A stretch of DNA of 64,000 nucleotides from Methyloversatilis discipulorum (GTDB lineage Bacteria > Pseudomonadota > Gammaproteobacteria > Burkholderiales > Rhodocyclaceae): the NCBI RefSeq assembly GCF_000527135.1, contig NZ_AZUP01000001.1, positions 1,922,001-1,986,000 on the forward strand, given 5' to 3'. Shown here piece by piece: positions 48,397-60,440 of the stretch (position 1 is the first letter of the stretch; every line of letters starts with the position of its first letter). The translations under genes were made by a program, and so were the position numbers. The notes under the pieces were generated by a model. The model ran no database searches. It saw nothing but the letters and a program-made list of their open reading frames with translations, and was not told the origin of the DNA.

Positions 48397-49886
48397 GCAC
48401 CGACCGCTCTTCCGCCGTCATCGCCCGCGTGCGCGACACGCTGTCGCGCGGCGGCGTCGTGCCGCGCGCGCTGCGCGCCGATTCGCGCCAGGTACAGGCG
48501 GGCGATCTGTTCTTCGCCCTGCCCGGCCAGCGCACCGACGGTCGTCGCTTCATCGACGCCGCCATCGAGCGCGGTGCCTGCGCGGTGCTGTGCGAAGCGG
48601 GCGCTACGTCGCCAGACGCCGCAGTACCGGTGATCGAGGTCGATTCGCTGCGCAGTCACGCCGGCGCGCTCGCCGACGATCTGCTCGACCATCCCTCCTC
48701 TGCGCTTCACGTGATCGGCATCACCGGCACCAACGGCAAGACCTCGGTCAGCCAGTGGGTCGCCCAGGCGCTGGATCTGCTCGGTACGCGCTGCGGCGTC
48801 ATCGGCACGCTGGGCAGCGGCCTGCCCGGCCAGCTTTCTGAATCGGCCAACACGACGCCGGACGTGGTCAGCGTGCACCAGACACTGGCTGACCTGCGCG
48901 CCGCGGGCGCCAGCGCCTGCGCGATGGAAGTGTCGTCGATCGGCCTCGACCAGGGACGCATCGACGGCGTCCGGATCCACACCGCGGTGTTCACCAACCT
49001 GACCCGCGACCACCTCGACTATCACCCGGACATGCAGCATTACGCGGCCGCAAAGGCCACCCTGTTCTCCCACCCCGGCCTGTGTGCCGGAGTGATCAAT
49101 ACCGACGACGCTTTCGGCCGTTCGCTGGCGGGCGAAGTCGCGGCACGGCTGCCGGTCACCGGCTGCGCGCTCGACGCCGAGCTGCCGCAGGGCGTGCACG
49201 GACTGCGCGCCCGCAACACCGATCTGGCGCACGGCCTGCGCTTCGACATCGAGCACGGCAACGAGCGGGCGCATGTCGACGCCGCCCTGGTCGGCCGCTT
49301 CAACATCCAGAACCTGCTCGCCGTCACCGGCAGCCTGCTGCATGCAGGCGTGGCACTCGCCGACGCCGCACGCGTCGCCGGTCAACTGCTGCCGCCACCC
49401 GGCCGCATGCAGCGGCTCGGCGGTCACGGCGAGCCGCTGGTTGTGGTCGACTACGCACACACGCCAGACGCACTGGAGCAGGCGCTGCGCGCGCTGCAGC
49501 CGGTGGCCGAAGCACGGCGCGGCAAGCTGCTGTGCGTGTTCGGCTGTGGCGGCGACCGCGATCCAGGCAAGCGGCCGCTGATGGGCGCCGTCGCCTACGA
49601 ACACGCTGCCCGTACCTGGATCACCTCGGACAACCCGCGCAGCGAAAACCCGGAGGCCATTCTCGACGACATCGCCGCCGGGCTGCCAGCCTGTGCCGAC
49701 GTGCTGCGCGAGGTCCATCGCGCACTCGCGATCCGCGCCGCCATCAGCACGGCCGACGCACGCGACGTCGTCCTGATCGCCGGCAAGGGACACGAGCACT
49801 ATCAGGAACGCATGGGCCTGCGCACGCCCTGGTCCGACGCCGACCAGGCCGCCGCCGCCCTCGCCGTCCGCGGAGGCGTGCAATGA
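48393..49886 (+). CDS. murE: UDP-MurNAc-tripeptide synthetase MurE
   Basis: A 497-residue Mur ligase that adds the third residue to the wall precursor. The ATP loop [27 protein letters not shown] and the third-domain TSDNPRSENPEAI are seen. The DNPR motif is the known marker for meso-diaminopimelate as substrate. Translation starts at GTG 48393, overlapping the ftsI stop, with AAGGAGG four bases upstream. Confidence 0.97.
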   Translation: MSTDRSSAVIARVRDTLSRGGVVPRALRADSRQVQAGDLFFALPGQRTDGRRFIDAAIERGACAVLCEAGATSPDAAVPVIEVDSLRSHAGALADDLLDHPSSALHVIGITGTNGKTSVSQWVAQALDLLGTRCGVIGTLGSGLPGQLSESANTTPDVVSVHQTLADLRAAGASACAMEVSSIGLDQGRIDGVRIHTAVFTNLTRDHLDYHPDMQHYAAAKATLFSHPGLCAGVINTDDAFGRSLAGEVAARLPVTGCALDAELPQGVHGLRARNTDLAHGLRFDIEHGNERAHVDAALVGRFNIQNLLAVTGSLLHAGVALADAARVAGQLLPPPGRMQRLGGHGEPLVVVDYAHTPDALEQALRALQPVAEARRGKLLCVFGCGGDRDPGKRPLMGAVAYEHAARTWITSDNPRSENPEAILDDIAAGLPACADVLREVHRALAIRAAISTADARDVVLIAGKGHEHYQERMGLRTPWSDADQAAAALAVRGGVQ

Positions 49887-51280
49887 ACGCACTGTGGAAG
49901 GCCTCCGAAGTCGCGGCCGCCTGCGGCGGCACGCTGAGCGGCCCCGACGTCGACATCGCCGGCTTTTCGACCGACAGCCGCGCGGTGAAGGCCGGCGACC
50001 TGTTCGTCGCGCTGCGCGGCGAGCGCTTCGACGCGCACGACTTCATCGCCGACGTGCAGGCAGCGGGTGCGGCCGCCGCGGTGATCGCCGCCGACTGCGC
50101 GCACACCACGGGCACGCTGATCCGTGTCGCCGACACCCGCACGGCACTAGGCGACATCGCCCGCGCCTGGCGCAGCCGCTTCACGCTGCCGCTGATCGGC
50201 GTCACCGGCAGCAACGGCAAGACCACGGTGAAGGAAATGATCGCCGCCATCCTGCGCGCGCACGCGCTCGGCGTCGGCTGGAATCCGGACACGACGGTAC
50301 TGGCCACGCGCGGCAACCTGAACAACGACGTCGGCGTTCCGCTGATGCTGTTCGGCCTGCGCGCGACGCACCGCATGGCGGTGATCGAGATGGGCATGAA
50401 CCACCCGGGCGAGATCGCCTGGCTGGCCGGCATGGCGAAACCGACCGTGGCGCTGGTGAACAACGCCCAGCGCGAGCACCTCGAATTCATGAACAGCGTG
50501 GCCGAAGTCGCACGCGAGAACGGCGACGTGTTCGACGCGCTCGGCGCCGACGGCATCGCAGTGGTCAATGCCGACGACGATTTCGCCGACTACTGGTGCG
50601 GCCGCAACGCGGCGCGGCGCGTGCTGCGATTCGGTCTCGACCACGCCGCCGAAGTGTTCGCCACCGCCACGCCGGAAGGACTGGGCTACCGACTCGACCT
50701 GCGCGGCGCCTTCGGCACCGCCCGCATCGTGCTGCGCGTGCCCGGCCTGCACAACGCACGCAACGCGCTGTGCGCCGCGACCGCCGCGCTGGCCGCGGGT
50801 GCCGACATGGCCGCCGTGGTGTGGGCGCTGAACCGCTTCGAAGGCGTCAAGGGCCGCCAGCAGGTGCGCGTCGGACTGGCCGGCAGCACGGTGATCGACG
50901 ACAGTTACAACGCCAACCCCGATTCGGTGCGCGCCGCCATCGACGTACTCGCCAGCGCAGCGGGCCGGCGCATCCTGGTGCTCGGCGACATGGGCGAGGT
51001 CGGCGACCAGGGCCCCGAATTCCACCGCGAAGCCGGCGCCTACGCACGCGAACGCGGCATCGACGCACTGCACGCCCTCGGTGAAGCCTCCACGCACGCC
51101 GTCGCCGCCTTCGGCACCGGCGCCCTCCATTACCCCGATCACGCCTCGATCGCCGACGCGCTGCGCCCCGAGCTCGACGCCCGCACCACGGTGCTGGTCA
51201 AGGGCTCGCGCTTCATGCGCATGGAACGCGTCGCCGAGGCGCTGCTCGCACACACCGGACAGGACAACCATGCTTCTTGA
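49883..51280 (+). CDS. murF: UDP-MurNAc-pentapeptide synthetase MurF
   Basis: A 465-residue Mur ligase that adds D-Ala-D-Ala to the UDP-MurNAc-tripeptide. The ATP loop is [14 protein letters not shown]; further signs are [21 protein letters not shown] and [14 protein letters not shown]. The ATG overlaps the murE stop by four bases; the end overlaps mraY by 11. Confidence 0.97.
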   Translation: MNALWKASEVAAACGGTLSGPDVDIAGFSTDSRAVKAGDLFVALRGERFDAHDFIADVQAAGAAAAVIAADCAHTTGTLIRVADTRTALGDIARAWRSRFTLPLIGVTGSNGKTTVKEMIAAILRAHALGVGWNPDTTVLATRGNLNNDVGVPLMLFGLRATHRMAVIEMGMNHPGEIAWLAGMAKPTVALVNNAQREHLEFMNSVAEVARENGDVFDALGADGIAVVNADDDFADYWCGRNAARRVLRFGLDHAAEVFATATPEGLGYRLDLRGAFGTARIVLRVPGLHNARNALCAATAALAAGADMAAVVWALNRFEGVKGRQQVRVGLAGSTVIDDSYNANPDSVRAAIDVLASAAGRRILVLGDMGEVGDQGPEFHREAGAYARERGIDALHALGEASTHAVAAFGTGALHYPDHASIADALRPELDARTTVLVKGSRFMRMERVAEALLAHTGQDNHAS

Positions 51281-52358
51281 ACTTGCCCGCTGGCTGGCGC
51301 AGGACATCCGCGCATTCAACGTTTTCAACTACATCACGCTGCGCGCAGTGCTGGCGATGATGACTTCGCTCGCCATCTGCTGGATGTTCGGCCCCATGCT
51401 CATCCGCAAGCTGACCGAATACAAGATCGGTCAGGCGGTGCGCGACGACGGCCCGAAATCGCATCTGACCAAAGCCGGCACGCCGACCATGGGCGGCGCC
51501 CTCATCCTGATCGCGCTCGGTGTCACGACGCTGCTGTGGGCCGACCTGTCGAACCGCTACGTCTGGGTGGTACTGGTCGTCACGCTGGGCTTCGGCGCGG
51601 TGGGCTGGGTGGACGACTGGCGCAAGGTGGTGCATCGCAACCCGAAGGGCCTGCCGGCCAAACCGAAGTTCTTCTGGTCGTCGGTGTTCGCCGCTGGCGC
51701 CGCGGTGTACCTCGGCCTGACCGCCCAGGTGCCAGCCCAGCTCGAACTGATCGTGCCCTTCTTCAAGACCGTGGCCTACCCGCTCGGCGCGATCGGCTTC
51801 ATGGTGCTCACCTACTTCGTCATCGTCGGCACCAGCCACGCGGTAAACCTGACCGACGGCCTCGACGGCCTCGCGACGATGCCGGCGGTGATGGTGAGCG
51901 GCGCGCTCGCCATCTTCGCCTACGTCGCCGGCAACGCGGTGTTCTCGCGCTATCTGGGCGTGCCCTTCATCCCCGGCGCCGGTGAGCTGGCCATCTTCTG
52001 CGGCGCGCTGTGCGGCGCCGGTCTCGGCTTCCTGTGGTTCAACGCCTATCCGGCGGAAGTGTTCATGGGCGACGTCGGCGCACTGGCGCTGGGCGCCGCG
52101 CTCGGCACCGTGGCGGTCATCGTTCGCCAGGAAATCGTGCTCTTCATCATGGGCGGTCTGTTCGTCGCCGAAACGCTGTCGGTGATGATCCAGGTGCTCT
52201 ACTTCAAGTGGTCGGGCGGCAAACGCATCTTCCGCATGGCGCCGCTGCACCACCACTACGAACTGGGCGGCTGGAAGGAGACGCAGGTGGTCGTGCGCTT
52301 CTGGATCATCACGCTGATGCTCGTGCTGTTCGGCCTTTCCACGCTGAAGCTGCGGTGA
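51270..52358 (+). CDS. mraY: Phospho-MurNAc-pentapeptide translocase MraY
   Basis: A 362-residue inner-membrane enzyme with ten helices that moves phospho-MurNAc-pentapeptide onto undecaprenyl phosphate, giving lipid I. Active-site signs are [44 protein letters not shown] and the His box [12 protein letters not shown]. The N-terminus overlaps murF. A 30-codon reading frame follows before murD. Confidence 0.97.
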   Translation: MLLELARWLAQDIRAFNVFNYITLRAVLAMMTSLAICWMFGPMLIRKLTEYKIGQAVRDDGPKSHLTKAGTPTMGGALILIALGVTTLLWADLSNRYVWVVLVVTLGFGAVGWVDDWRKVVHRNPKGLPAKPKFFWSSVFAAGAAVYLGLTAQVPAQLELIVPFFKTVAYPLGAIGFMVLTYFVIVGTSHAVNLTDGLDGLATMPAVMVSGALAIFAYVAGNAVFSRYLGVPFIPGAGELAIFCGALCGAGLGFLWFNAYPAEVFMGDVGALALGAALGTVAVIVRQEIVLFIMGGLFVAETLSVMIQVLYFKWSGGKRIFRMAPLHHHYELGGWKETQVVVRFWIITLMLVLFGLSTLKLR

Positions 52359-52359
52359 C

Positions 52360-52452
52360 ATGAACGCCCCCCACGCACTCTCCGTCGACACGGCACAGGC
52401 CCCGCACCGCGGGCGCCGTGCGCCGTCCGGCGGGTCGCGGAGCGCACGATGA
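52360..52452 (+). CDS. Possible 30-residue peptide between mraY and murD
   Basis: An ATG one base after the mraY stop opens a 31-codon frame (MNAPHALSVDTAQAP to SGGSRSAR) that ends in ATGA overlapping the murD start. Its composition is Ala/Arg/Ser-rich with no recognisable fold. It may only carry ribosomes across the gap to murD, which lacks a good ribosome site of its own, or be chance. Confidence 0.3.
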   Translation: MNAPHALSVDTAQAPHRGRRAPSGGSRSAR

Positions 52453-53840
52453 GTATGTTCGGCACCCACGTCCTCGTCCTCGGCCTCGGTGAATCCGGCC
52501 TGGCCATGGCACGCTGGTGCGCCCGCCAGGGCGCCGAGCTGCGCGTGGCCGACAGCCGCGCCGCGCCGCCGGGGCTCGATGCGCTGGCGCGCGACATTCC
52601 GGCGGCCGAGCTGCGCTGCGGGCAGTTCGACGACAGCCTGCTCGACGGCATTGCGCTGCTGGCGCTGTCGCCCGGTCTGGCGCCGCACGAACCGCTGGTG
52701 CAGGAAGCCAAGCGTCGCGGCATCGAAGTGGTCGGCGAGATCGAACTGTTCGCACGCGCGCTGCGTGATCTCGGCTGGCGCGAACGCACGAAGGTGATCG
52801 CCATCACTGGCACCAACGGCAAGACCACCACCACCACGCTGACCGGCGCGCTGTGCCGTGCCTGCGGGCTGGCCACCGAGGTGGCCGGCAACATTTCGCC
52901 GGCCGCGCTCGACGCCTTGATGCGCGTCCTCGACGCCGGCACGGTGCCCGATGCGTGGGTACTCGAACTGTCGAGCTTTCAGCTGGAAACCACCGAAACG
53001 CTGGACGCCGACGCGGCCACCGTACTCAACGTGACGCAGGACCACCTCGACCGTCACCCGGGCGGCATGCCGGCCTACGCGGCCGAGAAGGCGCGCATCT
53101 TCGGCGCGCACACGGTGCAGGTACTGAACCGCGACGACCCCTGGGTCGCCGCGATGCGCCGCGATGGTGCACGCGCCATCGGCTTCGGCGACGGCGTGCC
53201 GACGGCCGGCGATTACGGACTGGCCGTGCGCGATGGACGCACCCAGCTGATGCGCGGCACGCAGCCGCTGCTCGCGCTCGACGACATGAGACTGGCCGGC
53301 CGCCACAACGCACACAACGCGCTCGCAGCGCTCGCGCTGTGCGAGGCGATCAGCCTGCCGCTGGAGCGCTGCGTCGCCACGCTGCGCGACTTCGCCGGCC
53401 TGCCGCACCGCGTCGAAACGGTGCTCGACGCCGGCGGCGTGCGCTTCATCGACGACTCCAAGGGCACCAATGTCGGCGCCACCGTGGCGGCCATCGAAGG
53501 TCTCGGTCGACCGCTGGCCATCATCCTCGGCGGCGACGGCAAGGGGCAGGATTTCGCGCCACTCGGCCCGGTGTGCGCGCGTCACGCCCGCTTCTGTGCA
53601 CTGATCGGCCGCGACGCACCGGCCATCGCCGAAGTGCTCGCCGCCCACGGCGTTCCTCACCGCAGTTTCGCCACGCTGGAAGAAGCCACCCGTGCCGCGT
53701 ACGCCGCCGCCGCGCCGGGCGACGCGGTGCTGCTGTCGCCCGCATGCGCCAGCCTCGACATGTTCCGCAACTACGCACACCGCGCCGAGGTGTTCATCGC
53801 CGAAGCGCGTCGCATCGCGGCCGAGGGAGTGCGCCCATGA
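52449..53840 (+). CDS. murD: UDP-MurNAc-alanine-D-glutamate ligase MurD
   Basis: A 463-residue Mur ligase adding D-Glu to UDP-MurNAc-L-Ala. The N-terminal Rossmann domain begins [16 protein letters not shown]; the ATP loop is [44 protein letters not shown] and [15 protein letters not shown] are family blocks. The start may be ATG 52449 or ATG 52455; the first overlaps the 30-codon frame. Confidence 0.97.
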   Translation: MSMFGTHVLVLGLGESGLAMARWCARQGAELRVADSRAAPPGLDALARDIPAAELRCGQFDDSLLDGIALLALSPGLAPHEPLVQEAKRRGIEVVGEIELFARALRDLGWRERTKVIAITGTNGKTTTTTLTGALCRACGLATEVAGNISPAALDALMRVLDAGTVPDAWVLELSSFQLETTETLDADAATVLNVTQDHLDRHPGGMPAYAAEKARIFGAHTVQVLNRDDPWVAAMRRDGARAIGFGDGVPTAGDYGLAVRDGRTQLMRGTQPLLALDDMRLAGRHNAHNALAALALCEAISLPLERCVATLRDFAGLPHRVETVLDAGGVRFIDDSKGTNVGATVAAIEGLGRPLAIILGGDGKGQDFAPLGPVCARHARFCALIGRDAPAIAEVLAAHGVPHRSFATLEEATRAAYAAAAPGDAVLLSPACASLDMFRNYAHRAEVFIAEARRIAAEGVRP

Positions 53841-54997
53841 GCGGCAGCATGCGCCTCGATACCTCACGCTTCGGCGATTCGCCGAAGCCGGCCGAACTCG
53901 ACCCCTGGCTGCTGTGGCCAGCGGTCGCGCTGCTGCTGATCGGCCTCGTCATGGTGTACTCGGCGTCGATCGCGGTCGCCGACAGCAGTCGCTTCACCGG
54001 CAACAAGCAGGAGTTCTTCCTGATCCGCCAGGCGGTGTTCCTCGCCATCGGTGGCGTGGCGGCGCTGATGGCCTTTCAGGTGCCGATCCGCACCTGGCAG
54101 GCCTGGTCGATGTGGCTCTTCCTCGGCGGCATCGTACTGCTGGTGCTGGTGATGATTCCGGGCATCGGCAGCGTCGTGAACAACTCGCGCCGCTGGATCA
54201 ACCTCGGCCCGGTGAACCTGCAGCCGTCCGAACTGGTGAAGCTGTTTACCGTGCTCTACGCCGCCAGCTACATCGTGCGCCGGCTGCCCGAGATGCACTC
54301 CTTCCGCCGCGCCTTCGTGCCGATGACCCTGGTCATCCTGCTGGTCGGCGCGCTGCTGGTGGCGGAGCCCGACTACGGCGCCTTCGTCGTCATCGTGCTG
54401 ATCGCCTTCGGCATGCTTTTCCTCGGCGGCATCAACGGCAAGCTGTTCTTCTCGCTCGGCGTGGTCGCGCTGGTCGGTTTCGCGCTGATCATCCGCTTCA
54501 ACGAGCTGCGCTGGGGCCGCTTCATCGCCTTCCTCGATCCGTTCAACAACGACCCGCTGGGCAAGGGCTACCAGCTCACCCACTCGCTGATCGCCTTCGG
54601 CCGCGGCGAGTGGTTCGGCGTCGGCCTCGGCGGCAGCGTCGAGAAACTGCTCTACCTGCCGGAGGCACACACCGACTTCCTGCTGGCGGTGATCGGCGAG
54701 GAACTGGGGCTGGTCGGCGTCGCAACGGTGATCGGCCTGTTCGCACTGGTGGTACACCGCGCCTTCGCGATCGGCCGGCGCGCCCTGCTGCTGGAGCGCG
54801 CCTACGCCGGTCTGGTCGCCCAGGGCGTCGGCATCTGGTTCGGCGTGCAGGCCTTCATCAACATGGGCGTGAACGTGGGCATCCTGCCGACCAAGGGGCT
54901 GACGCTGCCGCTGATGAGTTACGGCGGCTCGGGCATCCTGGTCAACTGCGTCGCGCTGGCCATCCTGTTGCGCATCGACTGGGAGAACCGTCGATGA
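53837..54997 (+). CDS. ftsW: Septal glycan polymerase FtsW
   Basis: A 386-residue SEDS-family membrane enzyme with ten helices, which polymerises septal glycan with FtsI. It begins with a hydrophilic tail ([16 protein letters not shown]), then helix [20 protein letters not shown]. Family signs are [28 protein letters not shown] with the catalytic-site Asp, [16 protein letters not shown] and [16 protein letters not shown]. It overlaps murD and murG by four bases each. Confidence 0.97.
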   Translation: MSGSMRLDTSRFGDSPKPAELDPWLLWPAVALLLIGLVMVYSASIAVADSSRFTGNKQEFFLIRQAVFLAIGGVAALMAFQVPIRTWQAWSMWLFLGGIVLLVLVMIPGIGSVVNNSRRWINLGPVNLQPSELVKLFTVLYAASYIVRRLPEMHSFRRAFVPMTLVILLVGALLVAEPDYGAFVVIVLIAFGMLFLGGINGKLFFSLGVVALVGFALIIRFNELRWGRFIAFLDPFNNDPLGKGYQLTHSLIAFGRGEWFGVGLGGSVEKLLYLPEAHTDFLLAVIGEELGLVGVATVIGLFALVVHRAFAIGRRALLLERAYAGLVAQGVGIWFGVQAFINMGVNVGILPTKGLTLPLMSYGGSGILVNCVALAILLRIDWENRR

Positions 54998-56067
54998 GCG
55001 GCACCGCGCTGATCATGGCCGGCGGCACCGGCGGCCACATCTACCCGGGCCTCGCCGTGGCCGACGAGCTGCGCGCGCGCGGCTGGCGCATTGTCTGGCT
55101 GGGCAACGCCGACGGCATGGAAGCGCGCATCGTGCCGCCACGCGGCTACGAACTGCAGTGCATCCGCTTCACCGCGCTGCGCGGCAAGGGCCTGCTGCGC
55201 AAGCTCATGCTGCCGCTCAATCTGCTGCGCGGTTTCTGGCAGGCGCTCGGCGTGCTCGGCCGCGTGAAGCCGCAGGTGGTGCTCGGCCTCGGCGGCTACG
55301 TCACTTTCCCCGGCGGCATGATGGCCGCACTGCGCGGCATTCCGCTGGTGCTGCACGAACAGAATTCGATTGCCGGGCTGGCCAACCGCGTTCTCGCCGG
55401 CGTTGCCGACCGCGTGCTCGGTGGCTTCCCGGATGCGCTGCCGAAAGCCGAATGGACAGGCAACCCGGTGCGCGCCGACATCGCGGCGCTGCCGGCGCCG
55501 GTCGAGCGTTTCGCCGGCCGCAGCGGTCCGCTGAACATCCTGGTGGTCGGCGGCAGCCTCGGCGCCCAGGTGCTGAACGACACGGTGCCGCAGGCCCTGG
55601 CGAAGATTCCCGAAGGCGAGCGCCCGCAGGTGATCCATCAGGCCGGCGAACGCAATATGCCGGCGCTCGAGGCGGCCTACGCGGCAGCGGGCGTGCGCGG
55701 CACATTGCAGCCTTTCATCCAGGACATGGCCGGCGCCTACGCGCAGGCCGATCTGGTCATCTGCCGCGCCGGCGCGCTCACCGTCGCCGAACTGGCGGCG
55801 GCCGGCGTCGCCTCGGTGCTGGTGCCGCTGCCGCACGCGGTCGACGACCACCAGACCGGCAACGCACGCTTTCTCGCCGACGCCGGAGCGGCTGAACTGA
55901 TGCCGCAGACGGCGCTAAATGCCGACTCGCTGGCCACCCTCATCCGTTCGCTCGACCGCGCCCGCCTGCTTGATATGGCACAGCGCGCACGCGCCCTCGC
56001 CCGCCCCGGCGCGACGTCCGAGGTGGCCGACATCTGCGCAGCACTCGCGCAAGGACAACAGAAATGA
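54994..56067 (+). CDS. murG: Lipid II synthase MurG
   Basis: A 357-residue peripheral inner-membrane GT-B glycosyltransferase that adds GlcNAc to lipid I. The first Gly-rich loop [41 protein letters not shown] and the second-domain [13 protein letters not shown] and [16 protein letters not shown] are present. Its ATG overlaps the ftsW stop and its stop overlaps murC. Confidence 0.97.
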   Translation: MSGTALIMAGGTGGHIYPGLAVADELRARGWRIVWLGNADGMEARIVPPRGYELQCIRFTALRGKGLLRKLMLPLNLLRGFWQALGVLGRVKPQVVLGLGGYVTFPGGMMAALRGIPLVLHEQNSIAGLANRVLAGVADRVLGGFPDALPKAEWTGNPVRADIAALPAPVERFAGRSGPLNILVVGGSLGAQVLNDTVPQALAKIPEGERPQVIHQAGERNMPALEAAYAAAGVRGTLQPFIQDMAGAYAQADLVICRAGALTVAELAAAGVASVLVPLPHAVDDHQTGNARFLADAGAAELMPQTALNADSLATLIRSLDRARLLDMAQRARALARPGATSEVADICAALAQGQQK

Positions 56068-57461
56068 AACACAAGATCAGCCACATCCATTTCATCGGTA
56101 TCGGCGGATCCGGCATGAGCGGCATCGCCGAAGTGCTGCTCAACCAGGGCTACGTGGTCAGCGGTTCGGACATCGCCGACAACGCGGTCACGCGCCGCCT
56201 CGCCGCGCTCGGCGCGCGCGTGGTGCAGGGTCACGCCGCCGACAACATCGCCGGTGCCGACGCGGTCGTCACCTCGACCGCGGTCAGCGCCGACAACCCT
56301 GAAGTCGTGCGCGCACGCGAGCGGCAGATTCCCATCGTGCCGCGGGCACAGATGCTGGCTGAGCTGATGCGCATCAAGCAGGGTGTGGCGGTCGCCGGCA
56401 CCCACGGCAAGACCACCACCACCTCGCTGATCGCCAGCTGCCTGGCCGAAGGCGGACTGGACCCGACCTTCGTCATCGGCGGCCGGCTCAATTCGGCCGG
56501 CGCCAACGCGCGCCTGGGCACCGGCGAGTTCCTGGTGGCCGAGGCCGACGAGTCCGACGCCTCCTTCCTGTTCCTGTCGCCGGTGGTGTCGGTCGTGACC
56601 AATATCGACGCCGATCACATGGACACCTATGGCCACGACTTCTCGAAACTGAAGCAGGCCTTCGTCGACTTCCTGAACCGTCTGCCCTTCTACGGCGTCG
56701 CGGTGCTGTGCGCCGACGACGCGAACGTGCGCGAAATCATTCCGCAGGTGCCAAAGCAGATCATCCGCTACGGCCTCGATCCGAATGCCCAGGTGCGCGC
56801 CGAGAACGTGCGCGCCGACGGTACCCGCATGCTGTTCGACGCGGTGCGCGTCAATGGCACGACCACCCGCATTCCGGTCGAACTGAACCTGCCGGGCCTG
56901 CACAATGTGCGCAACGCGCTGGCCGCCATCGCGGTAGCCAACGAGGTCGGCGTGTCCGACGACGCGATCGTCCGCGCGCTCGGCGAATTCAAGGGCGTCG
57001 GTCGCCGCTTCACCCGCCACGGCGAAATCGCGCTGCCGGCTGGCGGCAGCTTCACACTGGTCGACGACTACGGCCACCACCCGGTCGAAATGGCCGCCAC
57101 GCTCGAAGCGGCGCGCGGCGCCTACCCTGGCCGGCGCATCGTGCTGGCCTTCCAGCCGCACCGCTACACGCGTACCCGCGACTGCTTCGAAGACTTCGTG
57201 CGCGTGCTGTCGGGCGCCGACGCGGTGGTGCTGACCGAGGTCTATGCCGCCGGCGAAGCGCCCATCGTCGCCGCCGACGGCCGCGCGCTGGCGCGCGCAC
57301 TGCGCGTCGCCGGCAAGGTCGAGCCGGTATTCGTCGAAGACATCAACGCGTTGCCGCAGACCCTGCTCGACACCGTACGCGACGGCGACGTCGTGCTCGG
57401 CATGGGCGCCGGCTCCATCGGGCAACTGCCCGCCAAATTCGCACAGGACATCCAGAAATGA
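56064..57461 (+). CDS. murC: UDP-MurNAc-L-alanine ligase MurC
   Basis: A 465-residue Mur ligase, the first amino-acid addition to UDP-MurNAc. The start [18 protein letters not shown] is the dinucleotide-type domain; the ATP loop is [36 protein letters not shown] and [14 protein letters not shown] follow. Coupled by ATGA overlaps to murG and ddlB. Confidence 0.97.
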   Translation: MKHKISHIHFIGIGGSGMSGIAEVLLNQGYVVSGSDIADNAVTRRLAALGARVVQGHAADNIAGADAVVTSTAVSADNPEVVRARERQIPIVPRAQMLAELMRIKQGVAVAGTHGKTTTTSLIASCLAEGGLDPTFVIGGRLNSAGANARLGTGEFLVAEADESDASFLFLSPVVSVVTNIDADHMDTYGHDFSKLKQAFVDFLNRLPFYGVAVLCADDANVREIIPQVPKQIIRYGLDPNAQVRAENVRADGTRMLFDAVRVNGTTTRIPVELNLPGLHNVRNALAAIAVANEVGVSDDAIVRALGEFKGVGRRFTRHGEIALPAGGSFTLVDDYGHHPVEMAATLEAARGAYPGRRIVLAFQPHRYTRTRDCFEDFVRVLSGADAVVLTEVYAAGEAPIVAADGRALARALRVAGKVEPVFVEDINALPQTLLDTVRDGDVVLGMGAGSIGQLPAKFAQDIQK

Positions 57462-58384
57462 GTACCCACGACACCGCCGCACTGGGCAAGGTCGCCGTGC
57501 TGTTCGGCGGCAGCTCAGCCGAACGCGAAATCTCCATCATGTCGGGCAGTGCAGTGCTGGCCGCGCTGCAGGAACAGGGCGTCGACGCCCACGCCTTCGA
57601 CCCGGCGGAACGCGACCTGTGGGAACTGAAGCGCGACGGCTTCGACCGCGCGTTCATCGCGCTGCACGGCCGCGGCGGCGAGGACGGCACGATACAGGGC
57701 GCGCTCGAATGCCTCGGCATTCCCTACACCGGCAGCGGCGTGATGGCCTCGGCCATCGGCATGGACAAATGGCGCACGAAGATGGTGTGGCTGTCGGCCG
57801 GCCTGCCGACGCCGCGTTACAAGCTGCTGCACGCCGGCAGTGACTTCCGCGCCGTGGCGAACGAACTCGGCTTGCCGCTGTTCGTGAAGCCGGCGCGCGA
57901 AGGCTCCAGCGTCGGCGCCACCAAAGTGACCCGCATCGAGGACCTGGAAGGCGCCTACGAAAAGGCCGCGCGCTGCGATCCGCTGGTGCTGGCCGAACAG
58001 TTCATCAGCGGCCGCGAGCTGACCGCGCCCTTCCTCGGCGACATGGCACTGCCGCTGATCCGCATCGAAGCACCGCAGGGCAACTACGACTACCAGAACA
58101 AGTACTTCACCGACGACGTGAAGTACCACTGCCCGAGCGGGCTCGACGCCGATCTCGAACAGGAGATCCAGGACCTGGTGATGCGCGCCGCGCGGCTGAT
58201 CGATTGCCGCGGCTGGGGCCGTGCCGACCTGATGCTGGGCGAGGACGGCCGCCCCTGGCTGCTCGAAATCAACACCTCGCCGGGCATGACTTCGCACTCG
58301 CTGGTGCCGATGGCCGCGCGTGCGGTCGGCATCGAGTTCGGCGAACTGTGCCTGCGCATCCTGGAGTCCGCCCGCCTTGGCTAA
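57458..58384 (+). CDS. ddlB: D-alanine-D-alanine ligase
   Basis: A 308-residue ATP-grasp enzyme that makes D-Ala-D-Ala for MurF. Signs are [17 protein letters not shown] at the start, [46 protein letters not shown] and [17 protein letters not shown]. Length matches DdlB. Its end overlaps the ftsQ TTG start by eight bases. Confidence 0.97.
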   Translation: MSTHDTAALGKVAVLFGGSSAEREISIMSGSAVLAALQEQGVDAHAFDPAERDLWELKRDGFDRAFIALHGRGGEDGTIQGALECLGIPYTGSGVMASAIGMDKWRTKMVWLSAGLPTPRYKLLHAGSDFRAVANELGLPLFVKPAREGSSVGATKVTRIEDLEGAYEKAARCDPLVLAEQFISGRELTAPFLGDMALPLIRIEAPQGNYDYQNKYFTDDVKYHCPSGLDADLEQEIQDLVMRAARLIDCRGWGRADLMLGEDGRPWLLEINTSPGMTSHSLVPMAARAVGIEFGELCLRILESARLG

Positions 58385-59177
58385 AAAGCCCTCAGCGCGC
58401 AACAAGGCCACGCAGCGCCGCGACGACGGCGGTCTGTGGGACAGCCCGCGCGCGCTGACGATGATCGCCGACGTGATCCTGCTGCTGGCAAGTGCCGCCA
58501 TCGGCTATGCGCTGGTGATCATGGTCACCCGCATGCCGGTGCTGCCGTTGCAGTCGGTGACGCTGACGCGTGCGCCGGCCAACGTGAGTGCCGCGCAGAT
58601 CGAGGACGCCGCGCGGCGCGCCGTCACCGGGAGCTTTCTCACCACCGACATCGAGCGCGCACGCACCGTGTTCGAAAGCCTGCCCTGGGTGCGCCACGCC
58701 ACGGTGCGCCGGGTGTGGCCCGGTTCGCTGGAAATCGACATCGAGGAGCACGTCGCCGTCGCACGCTGGTGGGTGCCGCCTAACGTGCCGGCGCGCATGG
58801 TAAATGCCCAGGGCGAACTGTTCGTGGCCGAGCACGAAGCCGCACTGCCGCTGTTCATCGGGCCGGACGAGGACTCGGCCAGCATGCTGGCGCGCCACCT
58901 CGAATGGAGCGATCTGCTGGCGCCGATGGAGCGGCAGATCAACAAGCTGGTGCTGACGCGCCGCCAGGCCTGGCAGTTGCAGCTCGACGACGGAACGCGG
59001 CTCGAACTCGGTCGCGAGGAGGAGAAGTCGCCGATCGCCGAACGGCTCGCGCGCTACGTCAACACCCAGCCGGAAATCCTGCGCCGCGGCGCACAGAAAG
59101 TGATCTACGCCGATCTGCGCTACCCGAACGGCTACGCAATACGAATGAGCAGCACTGAACACCAGGACAGACCATGA
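58377..59177 (+). CDS. ftsQ: Cell division protein FtsQ
   Basis: A 266-residue bitopic protein that holds FtsB-FtsL at the septum. A cytoplasmic Lys/Arg-rich tail ([14 protein letters not shown]) is followed by one helix (about 27-50, [20 protein letters not shown]), then a POTRA domain ([37 protein letters not shown]) and a beta domain. Translation appears to start at TTG 58377 with GGAG ten bases upstream; this start is short of proof but gives the normal size. Confidence 0.92.
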   Translation: MAKKPSARNKATQRRDDGGLWDSPRALTMIADVILLLASAAIGYALVIMVTRMPVLPLQSVTLTRAPANVSAAQIEDAARRAVTGSFLTTDIERARTVFESLPWVRHATVRRVWPGSLEIDIEEHVAVARWWVPPNVPARMVNAQGELFVAEHEAALPLFIGPDEDSASMLARHLEWSDLLAPMERQINKLVLTRRQAWQLQLDDGTRLELGREEEKSPIAERLARYVNTQPEILRRGAQKVIYADLRYPNGYAIRMSSTEHQDRP

Positions 59178-60403
59178 CAAGAGACAGCAAGGACCTCATC
59201 GTCGGCCTCGACATCGGCACGTCGAAAATTTCGGCCGTCGTCGCACAACTCGGCAGCGACGGACGGCTCGACATCCTCGGCCTCGCGACCCAGGAGGCGC
59301 AGGGCCTGAAGAAGGGCGTCGTGGTCAACATCGAAGCCACCGTCGATTCAATCTCGCGCGTGATCCAGGAAGTCGAGCTGATGGCCGACTGCAAGGTGCG
59401 CGAAGTGTTCACCGGCATCGCCGGCAGCCACATCCGCAGCTTCAACTCGAATGGTGTGGTCGCCATCAAGGACAAGGAAGTCACCCGGCTCGATCTCGAA
59501 CGCGTGGTCGAAACCGCGCGCGCAATGCCGATTCCGGCCGATCAGGAAATCCTGCACACGCTGACCCAGGAATTCATCATCGACGGCCAGGACGGCGTGC
59601 GCGAGCCGATAGGCATGAGTGGCAAGCGGCTCGAAGTGCGCGTGCACATCGTGACCGGCGCCGTGTCGGCGGCGCAGAACATCATCAAGTGCGTTCGCCG
59701 CTGCGGCCTCGAAGTGGTGGACCTCGTGCTGCAGCCGCTGGCTTCCAGCCAGGCCACGCTGTCGGAGGACGAAAAGGATCTGGGCGTCTGCCTGATCGAC
59801 ATCGGCGGCGGCACCACCGACATCGCCATCTTCACCCAGGGCGCGATCCGCCACACGGCGGTCATCCCGATCGCCGGCGACCAGATCACCAACGACATCG
59901 CGATGGCTCTGCGCACGCCGACCGCCGAGGCGGAAGACATCAAGCTGCGCTACGGCGTGGCGATGTCGGCACTGGCCGACGCCGAGGACATGATCGAAGT
60001 GCCGGGCATCGGCGACCGCGGCCCTCGCCGCATGTCGCGCCAGGCGCTGGCCGACGTGATCGAGCCGCGCGTGTCCGAGCTGTTCGAACTGGTGCAGGCC
60101 GAACTGCGACGCAGCGGCTACGAAGAACTGCTGTCGTCCGGCGTGGTGCTGACCGGCGGCAGCGCAACCATGCGCGGCATGGCCGACCTGGCCGAGGACG
60201 TGTTCCACCTGCCGTCACGCGTCGGTGTACCGGAATGCAGCGGAAACCTTGCCGACGTGGTGCGCCATCCGCGCTACGCGGCGGCGATCGGGCTGGTGAT
60301 GGAGGGCGCTGCGCAGCGTCGTCGGGGGCAGGTTGCGCGCGAAACGAGGAACGTCCGTCAGGTGCTGGCCAACATGCGTTCCTGGTTCGAAAGAAATTTC
60401 TGA
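59174..60403 (+). CDS. ftsA: Cell division protein FtsA
   Basis: A 409-residue actin-like protein that anchors FtsZ to the membrane. ATPase signs are VGLDIGTSKISAVVAQ, LIDIGGGTTDIAIF and GVVLTGGSATMRGMADL. The 1C domain lies between phosphate loops. The C-terminal amphipathic helix VRQVLANMRSWFERNF is the membrane anchor. Its ATG overlaps the ftsQ stop by four bases. Confidence 0.97.
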   Translation: MTRDSKDLIVGLDIGTSKISAVVAQLGSDGRLDILGLATQEAQGLKKGVVVNIEATVDSISRVIQEVELMADCKVREVFTGIAGSHIRSFNSNGVVAIKDKEVTRLDLERVVETARAMPIPADQEILHTLTQEFIIDGQDGVREPIGMSGKRLEVRVHIVTGAVSAAQNIIKCVRRCGLEVVDLVLQPLASSQATLSEDEKDLGVCLIDIGGGTTDIAIFTQGAIRHTAVIPIAGDQITNDIAMALRTPTAEAEDIKLRYGVAMSALADAEDMIEVPGIGDRGPRRMSRQALADVIEPRVSELFELVQAELRRSGYEELLSSGVVLTGGSATMRGMADLAEDVFHLPSRVGVPECSGNLADVVRHPRYAAAIGLVMEGAAQRRRGQVARETRNVRQVLANMRSWFERNF

Positions 60404-60440
60404 AATTCGGGACGCAAACGGCATCTACGGCATGCGTTGC

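Noticed and set aside
51213..53867. 884-codon reverse frame opposite mraY and murD
   Set aside because: A shadow of conserved mur genes; composition is not protein-like.
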